A DNA stretch of 64,000 nucleotides from contig OU744726.1 of assembly GCA_916613615.1 (NCBI GenBank), positions 68,778,764 through 68,842,763 on the forward strand. Direction: 5' to 3'. Each line of letters opens with the position of its first letter. The stretch's first letter is position 1. A program made the translations under genes and the position numbers. Positions 55,817 through 64,000 of this stretch are shown here, one piece after another. The stretch is from Steromphala cineraria (lineage: Eukaryota; Mollusca; Gastropoda; Trochida; Trochidae). The notes under the pieces were generated by a model. It did no database searches and was not told the origin of the DNA. It was given only the letters and a program-made list of their open reading frames with translations.

Positions 55817-56728
55817 ATGTCTACAAGAGAGAGGAATCACAAAAGAGGAGGAAAAACTGAGAGGACAGCGAGTGAAAAGAGAAAACTGTCAAGCTCACCT
55901 AAGGATTCTCAACCAACCAAGTCGTCGCGGCAACTTCTACAGCAGACTATGCCGGAGGTATTCCCTTTCACGAGCACGCCGAAACCAACACCAAGTGGCG
56001 AAGAGAAAGACGATCATAACCTAGAGGACACGGATCGAGAGCAGTCGGAGTCAGGTAGAAACAACATTTCCTACCCGTCAACACTCTTCAACTTCATTGA
56101 TGAGGTTTCAGTAGATGTCCTGACGACAAAGCTCTCCTCAGCATTGATGCTACCTCAGCTACAAGAGAAGTTCCAGAAGGCGTTCATGGAAGTAGCCAAG
56201 AGCATCATAACATCAACACTGGACGAGGTGATACAGCCCATGAAGAAGGAGATCACATCACTGAAAGAAGAACTGAAGAAAACAACAGATGAACTTCACA
56301 AGAAAACAGACGAACTGGAACAATACAGTCGGAGAAATTCATTGGGGATAACTGGAGTGGAGGAGTCGGAAAACGAAGACATTCAGAAGGTCACATTAGG
56401 AGTGTTGAAGAAGATTAACAAGGATATTTCTATAACAGACATCGACAGGTGCCATCGGTTGGGAAGAAAAGTGCAAGGAAGGAAACGACAAATCATTGTG
56501 AAGTTTGTGAGTCACTTGGACAAGGATGGCATGTACACCAACAGACGAAAGCTCCGGAACAAGATGGAGAACGTTTACATCAATGAGGACTTGACTCAGT
56601 ACAGGAGCATGCTCTTCAAGATGGCCAGAGACCTGAAGAAATCTCGCTGGATTGAGAACACCTGGACTAGGGATGGACGCATTTTCGTTCTGGAGCAACC
56701 TGAAGGAGCAGTGAGACACGTTCAGTGA
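55817..56728 (+). CDS. LINE ORF1 nucleic-acid-binding protein
   Basis: 303 residues, intact. The N terminus is basic and Ser/Pro-rich (1-90). Residues 140-175 form a heptad-like coiled coil (KKEITSLKEELKKTTDEL) ending in EQYSRRNSLGITGVEE. Residues 176-260 are RRM-like, with DIDRCHRLGR (208-217), IIVKF (226-230) and VYINEDLT (253-260). The C-terminal part has TWTRDGRIFV. This is the usual layout of trimeric, RNA-binding ORF1 proteins of CR1/L1-like elements, which chaperone the element's RNA. The ATG is the first in the frame after the 5' untranslated region. About 420 bases separate it from ORF2. Confidence 0.88.
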   Translation: MSTRERNHKRGGKTERTASEKRKLSSSPKDSQPTKSSRQLLQQTMPEVFPFTSTPKPTPSGEEKDDHNLEDTDREQSESGRNNISYPSTLFNFIDEVSVDVLTTKLSSALMLPQLQEKFQKAFMEVAKSIITSTLDEVIQPMKKEITSLKEELKKTTDELHKKTDELEQYSRRNSLGITGVEESENEDIQKVTLGVLKKINKDISITDIDRCHRLGRKVQGRKRQIIVKFVSHLDKDGMYTNRRKLRNKMENVYINEDLTQYRSMLFKMARDLKKSRWIENTWTRDGRIFVLEQPEGAVRHVQ

Positions 56729-57152
56729 AAGGACGATCTGAACAGATATGTGCATGCGTGAACTGTTATTTGTGTGTATAGGAATTCGAACAAAATGTAA
56801 GTAACAACTTTCACCATGAATGTGTGTATGTATGTTGTCATTTCCAAATCTTAACATGATCATTCAGATTGTTCAGGTCCTGATGTGTATAACTGCCAAA
56901 TGCCTCTTGTATATACATATATTAATATTCACACAAGCCCTCTATTCTACCATGTTATGTGTTTCCAATATTGTTACTATCTTCTCATTGGTTTATTTCT
57001 TTTCCGTTGTTCAATTGCTCTATTCTTTACAAGTCTAACTAGGTCTGCACTTCCTTGCCAAAATATGTTGAATAATACTTGTGCTGTCTTACGACGAACT
57101 AACCCGATGTTCAGATCACAAGCTGCTTTTCCAGTTTCCAAAATACTAGATA

Positions 57153-60100
57153 ATGGGTAATGATATTGTACAACATCGTGTGACAATCAGGGTATTTCAT
57201 TGTAAGACAAATAATCACAAGCGCTTTACCAAAAACTTTAAAAACATAATTATATGTAAGAATACTATTTTATGGATAATTTTATCTGAATTTTACCAAC
57301 TGAGCATTCTTTTATCAGTATCATGTAACACAAGCCTTGTGGTCGCTTTCCTTTGTATTTTACAAAGTCAGTTTCGTAACACAAACGTAACAATAATGCT
57401 TCTTTTGTTACTCCAGCTTGCTGGTGATATTGAGTCAAATCCAGGGCCACAAAAGCATGAATCTCATGACAAGACTCTAACTTTATTTCATTTGAATACA
57501 AGAAGCGTAAGAACTAAATTTGATTATCTCAGCGATTTGTCGGATAACCATATTGTTGGATTTACAGAAACACATCTAGATAAACATATCGATAATGAAT
57601 CACTTTATTGGACAGGCTACCATCACCCCGTTCGAAAAGACAGAAACTCCTTTGGTGGAGGAATTATGATATATGTCAAAAATATATTTGCATTCAAGAG
57701 ACTGCTTAACTTAGAAAATACTTACGATGAAACAATTTGGATAAAGATATTCCTACCAAGAAAACCATTAATTGTTTGTTTAGCTTACAGACCTGAATAC
57801 AATTCTTTTGAATTCTGGGAAAGATTAGATTCAAGTATCGAAAATGCTTTAGACATTACCAGTAAAATAATCATAATTGGTGATTTGAATGCTGACCTGC
57901 TATCTAGTAGAGGTAAACATTTAAGAGACATTATGGTAACAAAAACTTTACATAACATTATAAATGAACCTACAAGGATTACGCAGCATTCTAGTACTCT
58001 TCTAGATCCAATAATAATCAGTGAAGATGTCGTTACTATTGATTGTGGAGTCATTGATTTTGAAAGAGCGATTAGTGATCATAAAGGCACTTATGTAACA
58101 TTGACTACTAAAGTAAACACACAAATGTCATACTCAAGAGAAATAATGTGCTATAAGCAAGGCGACTATACATCCTTAAATGCACTTATTGATGAAACAA
58201 ACTGGACTGAATTGTTTATGAATTGCAACAATGTAAATGAAGCTTGTGAAATATTTTACAAAAAGCTTAATGTATTCTTAAAAGATTGCATTCCCACAAA
58301 GACAGTAACTATAAGACCAAATGTCAAACCATGGTTCGACTCTAGTTTAAGGAGAGAATGCAGGAAAAGAGACAGGTTACGAAAAAAAGCAAAAAGAACA
58401 AACTCTGTTTCTGATATAGCGAAGTTCAAAAAACAAAGACAAAAAGTTAACAATATGAAATGTTATGCAAAAGAAAACTTTTATGCCAATGTAGACAACT
58501 TTCTTCTTGACTCGTATGTCGAAAACAAGAGCTCGTACTGGAAACTTTTACGATATTTAGTAAAGCAATCTGGCTCAGTTACCTGCATACCTCCTCTAAA
58601 GTTAAACAACGAACATGAAAGTCCATCTTGTTTCACTGATTACGAAAAAGCTGAACGATTAAATGAGTATTTCCAGTCGATTTCCACATTAAGTGATAAT
58701 AATAAGTGTCTACCATGTTTTAGAAAACGGACGGGTGCAATTTTTGACACTCTCGTTATAACCAAACTAGAAATTATAGATATCATTAACTGTTTACACG
58801 TGAAAAAAGCGTCAGGTCCAGACAAGATAAGTCACCAGCTCCTACAAAATGTGGTACATTCAATTAGTAATGTTTTATGTTTGTTATATAACATGTCTCT
58901 ACAGGCTGGTGTGTATCCATCAAAATGGAAAGTTGCAAATGTCATGCCTCTTTTCAAGAAGGGAGATCCAACTTTAGCTTCCAACTATAGACCAATATCA
59001 CTTATAAGTTGTGTTGGTAAAGTGTTTGAAAGAGTTGTTTTTAAGCATTTATTTAATTATTTTCAAACAAACAAACTATTGTACAAATATCAATCTGGTT
59101 TCCAACCAGGACATTCCACTGTCCATCAATTAATTGAGATATTTCACAAAGTTTGTGAGTCTTTGGACAAGAAAGAAAACCTATGTTTAATTTTTTGTGA
59201 TGTATCTAAGGCATTTGATCGTGTTTGGCACAGAGGTTTACTGCATAAGTTAGAAAGTTATGGAATAAGCGGACATTTATTGGGCTGGCTAAGAAGTTAC
59301 ATAACTGATCGGAGTCAAAGCGTATTTGTTAATGAATCATTCTCAAAGCTGAGGCATCTAAGTGCAGGTGTACCACAGGGATCTGTGCTTGGCCCTTTTT
59401 TATTCATTGTATACATAAATGACATAGCAGATGAATTAGATTGTCTAGCGCGCTTGTTTGCTGATGATTCTTCTATTGGTTACTCTTCACCAGATACTAG
59501 ACTGATTGAAATGAATCTCAATGCCAACCTGAGCAAGCTCAATATATGGGGTAAAAAGTGGTTAATAAAGTATAACCCTGATAAGACAGAAGCTATCATA
59601 TTATCGACTAAAGGTGAATTCATTATCCCGAAACTTTATTTTGATGGTGTTAAAGTTAAAATTGTTGACAAACATAAGCATCTTGGAATAACCCTGGCAA
59701 GTAATGGGAAATGGGCGGATCACATTCAAACGATGATACAAAAAGTTTCAAAAATGGTTACCTCAATGCGACTTTTGAAATATTCGTTGGGTAGAGACAC
59801 TCTCAATAAGATTTATATCATGTTTATTCGTCCACATCTTGAATACGCTAGTGAAGTTTGGGACGGTTGTACTCTTGAACAGTCAAAAAACTTGAACAGA
59901 TTCAGTTACAAGCGGCAAGAATAGTTACTGGTTTACCAAAATACACACCGATTAGATTTCTTTACTATGAAACTGGTTGGGAAATATTACAAGAACGAAG
60001 GAGAAAGCGAAAATTGTGTTTGATGTATAAAATCCAAAATTCTATAACACCCCAGTATCTGAACGAATTGCTACCAATAAATGTTGGTTCAAAATCAAGT

Positions 60101-60622
60101 TATAATCTACGAAGTTCTCAAAATATATCAATACCTATCGCAAGACTTAAACATTCAAAAGAATCATTTTTTCCGTCGACGATCAGTTCTTGGAATAACC
60201 TACCAACCACCATTCGAAACCTAGAAAGTATTTCACGATTTAAATCACATATTACAAATAACAATGCCCGTGCGCCCACATACTTTTCATTTGGTAAAAT
60301 AAACCTTAATATTATCCATACCAAGTTGCGTTATGCAGTGAGTTGCTTAAACTTTGATTTGTATAAAGTTGGAATAAAATATGACCCCAGCTGTCCATGT
60401 GGATATCCTGTTGAGAATTCTTATCACTATTTTTTTAAATGCCCAATGTACATTCAACAAAGATTAAACTTAACGTTATCAGTAGAGCGCATATGTACAT
60501 TCGCAGGTGTACTAGTTAACCTTAAACTTTTGTTGGAAGGAAGTGCTGACCTATCACCTTGTCAAAATATAAATGTATTTAAGTTAGTACAATCATTCAT
60601 TAGTGAGACAAAGCAATTCTAG
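57153..60622 (+). CDS. LINE ORF2: endonuclease and reverse transcriptase, one frame break
   Basis: From ATG 57,153 the frame runs to 59,924 (923 residues). The C-terminal part continues in the -1 frame to the stop at 60,622. Residues 60-90 are hydrophobic, followed by the 2A-type motif GDIESNPGP (91-99). The APE endonuclease follows, with HLNTRS (113-118), FTETHL (137-142), GDLNAD (243-248) and SDH (308-310). The reverse transcriptase has the catalytic FCDVSKAFD (D683) and FADD (769-772), with GVPQGSVLGP between. The -1 frame supplies the distal part, including CPCGYPVENSYHYFFKCP. The break lies at A_AAA_AAC (59,885-59,891). One base lost from an A7 run, or programmed slippage, would each explain it. 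Catalytic residues are intact. Confidence 0.9.
57423..57449 (+). other. 2A-type ribosome-skipping motif in LINE ORF2
   Basis: Codons for GDIESNPGP match the D-(V/I)-E-x-N-P-G-P consensus. By established knowledge, this motif halts peptide-bond formation between the final Gly and Pro. It would separate a 98-residue hydrophobic leader from the endonuclease-reverse transcriptase. Such motifs are known in some non-LTR elements of invertebrates. Activity here is inferred. Confidence 0.8.
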
Positions 60623-60801
60623 TAATATATCAGTTTTATCTTTTTTGTATTTTCATTTTCAATTTCTTATCTGTCTTGATGTTCATGCTGTCATCCTTGC
60701 AAAACATTGTAACTCATCCATGTACATTCTAAGGAGAAGGCATTCTAAGTTGGAGAACTTGTTCCTCATCTTTTCATCATGAATAAAATATGTTTAAATC
60801 A

Positions 60802-60813
60802 ATAATCACAGTT
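60802..60813. repeat. LINE target-site duplication, right
   Basis: ATAATCACAGTT, identical to the left copy at 55,657-55,668. It is followed by TACATGTATATGG of the duplicon flank. Confidence 0.9.
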
Positions 60814-60960
60814 TACATGTATATGGAAAGCTAAAACAAGATATTGTGAGAATGAAATAAATTGATGAAACCATACATCTGAATTTATTCAGAAAGGCAC
60901 AGGAGAAATCAGTAGATAAGTCGCCTATTTGTAAGCTAGTTGGTATCATAGCTTTAAGGA
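60814..60960. repeat. Duplicon flank upstream of minisatellite 2
   Basis: Collinear with 44,724-44,875, with scattered substitutions (for example AAACAAGATATTGTGAGAA versus AAACAATATATTGTAGGAA). Confidence 0.85.
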
Positions 60961-62640
60961 ATGTCTACTTCATATATCACAGGAGTAGGGAATGTTATTT
61001 AGATATGTAGCAGGAGTCAGGAATGTCCTAATTCATAGATCACATGCGTTAGGAATATTCTTATTTTATACATAGCAAAGGAGTCAGGAATGTCCTAATT
61101 CATAGATCACATGCGTTAGGAATATTCTTATTTCATACATAGCACAGGAGTAAGGAATTTCCTTATTCATAGATCCCATGAGTTAGGAATATCCTTATTT
61201 CATATATAGCACAGGAGTCAGGAATGTCCTAATTCATAGATCCCATGAGTTAGGAATATCCTTATTTTATACATAGCACAAGAGTAAGGAATGTCCTAAT
61301 TCATAGATCCCATGAGTTAGGAATATCCTTATTTCATATATAGCACAGGAGTCAGGAATGTCCTAATTCATAGATTACATGAGTTAGGAATATTCTTATT
61401 TCATACATAGCACAGGAGTCAGGAATGTCCTAATTCATAGATCCCATGAGTTAGGAATATCCTTATTTCATATATAGCACAGGAGTCAGGAATGTCCTAA
61501 TTCATAGATCCCATGAGTTAGGAATATCCTTATTTTATACATAGCACAAGAGTAAGGAATGTCCTAATTCATAGATCCCATGAGATAGGAATATCCTTAT
61601 TTCATATATAGCACAGGAGTCAGGAATGTCCTAATTCATAGATCACATGAGTTAGGAATATCCTTATTTCATATATAGCACAGGAGTAAGGAATTTCCTT
61701 ATTCATAGATCCCATGAGTTAGGAATATCCTTATTTCATATATAGCACAGGAGTCAGGAATGTCCTAATTCATAGATTACATGAGTTAGGAATATTCTTA
61801 TTTCATACATAGCACAGGAGTCAGGAATGTCCTAATTCATAGATCCCATGAGTTAGGAATATCCTTATTTCATATATAGCACAGGAGTCAGGAATGTCCT
61901 AATTCATAGATCCCATTAGTTAGGAATATCCTTATTTTATACATAGCACAAGAGTAAGGAATGTCCTAATTCATAGATCCCATGAGTTAGGAATACCCTT
62001 ATTTCATATTTAACACAGGAGTCAGGAATGTCCTAATTCATAGATTACATGAGTTAGGAATATTCTTATTTCATACATAACACAGGAGTCAGGAATGTCC
62101 TAATTCATAGATCCCATGAGTTAGGAATATCCTTATTTCATATATAGCACAGGAGTCAGGAATGTCCTAATTCATAGATCCCATGAGTTAGGAATATCCT
62201 TATTTTATACATAGCACAAGAGTAAGGAATGTCCTAATTCATAGATCCCATGAGTTAGGAATATCCTTATTTCATATATAGCACAGGAGTCAGGAATGTC
62301 CTAATTCATAGATCACATGAGTTAGGAATATCCATATTTCATACATAGCACAGGAGTAAGGAATGTCCTAATTCATAGATCACATGAGTTAGGAATATTC
62401 TTATTTCATACATAGCACAGGAGTAAGGAATGTCCTAATTCATAGATCACATGAGTTAGGAATATCCATATTTCATTCATAGCACAGGAGTCAGGAATGT
62501 CCTTATCGGATAACATAGGAGTTAGCAATGACTTAATTGGATACCATAGGAGTAAGGAATTGCCTGATTCATATATTATGCGAGTAAGGAATGTGCTTAT
62601 CAGATAACATAGGCGTAAGGAATTTCCACATTCATTTATC
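60961..62640. repeat. Dimeric 67-bp minisatellite, array 2
   Basis: About 25 copies of the same two-part 67-base unit as array 1. Subtypes alternate in runs (CATATATAGCACAGG, CATACATAGCACAAG, ATTCTTATTTCATACAT), suggesting blocks of several units were duplicated together. The diverged edge (GGATACCATAGGAGTAAGG, TATTATGCGAGTAAGG) matches the edge of array 1, so the array was inherited in the segmental duplication. It ends about 215 bases 3' of the second ASB exon. Confidence 0.92.
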
Positions 62641-62857
62641 ACATTTCTTGTATCACAATAGTAAGCAGCGTCCCGATAAAATAATACACAGGTATGCTGG
62701 GTCGTGGTCAGTTATTACCTGAGAAAAGAATGACCTAGTCACATATGTCTCCTTTAACAAGTTGATATGATAACAGCAAAATGTTCTAGATTGAATGATT
62801 ACGATTAAAGATGGTCATTGGAAATAACTGATTTTTGTCCAGGTCACATATGACAAG

Positions 62858-63736
62858 TCACTCATCAGCCAGGTTAATATCCTGTGTAACGTCTTTCAGG
62901 CAAATTGCTCCTCTGAGTTTCTCTGGTAATGGTAGATCTAAGACAGCCATTCTGATATTGGTTTTCAGAATATTTCTTATTTTGAATCTGCACAAATCGA
63001 AAAGTTTACGAGGATTGTTAGCAATCTGTCTCATTGTCTCTATCAATCTTTCACCCTCAGGAGTATAAATCCATGACATGCGATCGTTGATCTTTAAAAT
63101 TTCAGGTCGTGGATCACATCCAGAATTTATCAATATTTTAAAAGCTACCTCGTCTCTTTGACGAAATGCACACGAGAGAGGGGAAATGTTGTTATTGTTA
63201 GGGAAATCATTTTCGGAAGCCTCTGACAACAACATCAACGATAGTTTATGCAGTTTTAAGCTTATGAAGTGAAACAGAACTGTATTTCCATTGAAAGCTG
63301 TAATCGACTGATCTGGTTTCTTGGATAGAAGAAATAGTAGCATCTTTTCAGATACAATACAGAACAATGGAGTCACCTTTTCATCACGAGTTTGAATATT
63401 AATGTCTGCTCCAGATTCCAGTAGAATATCAGCAGCAGACATGTCATCAGCCCAGACTGCATAATGTAAAGGAGCCAGTCCTTGTTCATCCAGGACATCG
63501 GAGTTGGCTCCGGAGGAAAGGAGAAGTTTAATGAGATCCAGATTCTGTGGGCCAAAGAATCCTTCAACAATATTATAACGTGAATAGTAAGTAAAGGGAC
63601 GGGCTTCATGTGCTTGCAGTTGGGTAGTTGTAGCCATATGCAATGGGAAGGATTGTGCTTTCTTCCAGTCTCTCTCGTTGCGACAACGGTAACCCCCATT
63701 GAGCATCCACGTTTTTTCGGGTTTAGTTTGACACCC
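62858..63736 (-). CDS. ASB-like gene 2, terminal exon (partial gene)
   Basis: 292 codons plus stop, exactly the length of the exon at 46,649-47,527. The exon starts at 63,736 after the acceptor CATTTCAG, reading GCQTKPEKTWML. The frame is open throughout; changes from copy 1 are mostly conservative (for example SAADILLESGADINIQ for SAANILLKSGADINIK; GERLIETM for GETLIETM). Ankyrin repeats and the SOCS box (LCRFKIR; LDLPLPEKLRGAICL) are intact. Upstream exons would lie beyond 64,000. The first 25 residues are the most diverged part. A second functional gene is likely, though a 3'-only duplicate cannot be ruled out from this window. Confidence 0.82.
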   Translation of the reverse strand, partial: GCQTKPEKTWMLNGGYRCRNERDWKKAQSFPLHMATTTQLQAHEARPFTYYSRYNIVEGFFGPQNLDLIKLLLSSGANSDVLDEQGLAPLHYAVWADDMSAADILLESGADINIQTRDEKVTPLFCIVSEKMLLFLLSKKPDQSITAFNGNTVLFHFISLKLHKLSLMLLSEASENDFPNNNNISPLSCAFRQRDEVAFKILINSGCDPRPEILKINDRMSWIYTPEGERLIETMRQIANNPRKLFDLCRFKIRNILKTNIRMAVLDLPLPEKLRGAICLKDVTQDINLADE

Positions 63737-63854
63737 CTGAAATGGAAATAAACTGCCTTATACATGATATATTTTATATGAAATGATTAAAAATATTCGA
63801 TTGATTTTAATTGGGTTATGTTTAAGCAATCGTTATCATGTTTCTTCTGTCTAT

Positions 63855-64000
63855 ATAAAAAATAGAGCTATTGGCTATGTGGCTCATCAGGCTTTACATT
63901 TGATTTTGCAGGATGTGGCAAATGTGGTTCCCCCCTTAGTAGGGGACACAGGATCACAAAATCTACAGTTAATATTAGTCCTCACAAGTCAAGTCTGTAC
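63855..64000. repeat. 146-bp-repeat family element, head (cut by window edge)
   Basis: TAGAGCTATTGGCTATGTGG followed by CTCATCAGGCTTTACATTTG matches the heads at 47,601 and 53,397. It lies in the presumed intron of ASB copy 2, as its relative does in copy 1. That suggests it was part of the duplicated segment. Confidence 0.65.

Larger units (their letters stand above)
55669..60801 (+). mobile_element. Near-intact APE-type non-LTR retrotransposon (LINE)
   Basis: 5.13 kb bounded by a perfect 12-base target duplication. The 5' untranslated region starts CCGGTCAAGATGGCTGACAT. ORF1 is at 55,817-56,728 and ORF2 at 57,153-60,622 with a single -1 frame break. The 3' end carries AATAAAATATGTTTAAATC and no long poly(A). 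Domain order (ORF1 coiled-coil protein; ORF2 endonuclease then reverse transcriptase; C-terminal CPC...H...C segment) fits the CR1/L2/jockey-like group. Exact clade needs a tree. Intact TSDs and near-complete frames indicate a recent insertion. It lies inside the second ASB-minisatellite duplicon and is absent from the first. Confidence 0.95.

Noticed and set aside
57423..57449. Remnant of an integrated RNA virus, suggested by the 2A-type motif
   Set aside because: The motif is in frame with an APE endonuclease and a LINE reverse transcriptase, bounded by LINE target duplications; no viral gene is present.

Overview
The window is eukaryotic, AT-rich and repeat-dense. It carries intron-bearing genes, an APE-type non-LTR retrotransposon, tRNA-derived SINEs and many small TIR elements. 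The mix suggests a lophotrochozoan animal, most likely a mollusc. That is inferred from the repeat styles (GGACGGACG-rich repeats, CTCACT-tailed repeats, tRNA-SINEs with ATT tails) and from the paired DUF229 genes; no marker gene proves it.

Layout. 1-22.7 kb has no convincing gene. It holds a TTAA-flanked MITE family (13 near-full or interrupted copies plus one fragment in the whole window), a second TTAA element nested in one of them, MULE-like MITEs with 9-bp target duplications, a 41-bp minisatellite rich in CACGTG, and long foldback hairpins. 22.8-37.7 kb holds two tandem, same-strand, single-coding-exon DUF229 genes (638 and 624 residues; alkaline-phosphatase/sulfatase-superfamily, type II membrane proteins). 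Each has a splice acceptor two bases before its ATG. The 11 kb between them is repeats. 37.7-44.6 kb is again repeats, with tRNA-like sequences and fragments of an unrecognised small exon family.

44.6-51.4 kb holds a minus-strand ankyrin-repeat/SOCS-box (ASB-like) gene of two visible exons (123 + 292 residues, phase-0 intron of 3.5 kb). A dimeric 67-bp minisatellite lies directly 3' of it. The terminal exon and the minisatellite are duplicated at 60.8-63.7 kb, where the rest of the second gene lies beyond the window edge. In between sits a nearly intact 5.1-kb non-LTR retrotransposon (55,669-60,801) with a perfect 12-bp target duplication. Its ORF1 has a coiled coil. Its ORF2 has an endonuclease and a reverse transcriptase, a 2A-type recoding motif near the N terminus, and one -1 frame break exactly at an A_AAA_AAC heptamer.

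The genes do not form one pathway. The DUF229 pair are probable secretory-pathway hydrolases. The ASB pair are probable substrate receptors of Elongin/Cullin ubiquitin ligases. Most of what is striking here is genome dynamics: nested insertions, paralogous empty sites that reveal target duplications, segmental duplication, and a probable gene-conversion tract. I did not find a convincingly new multi-gene system.
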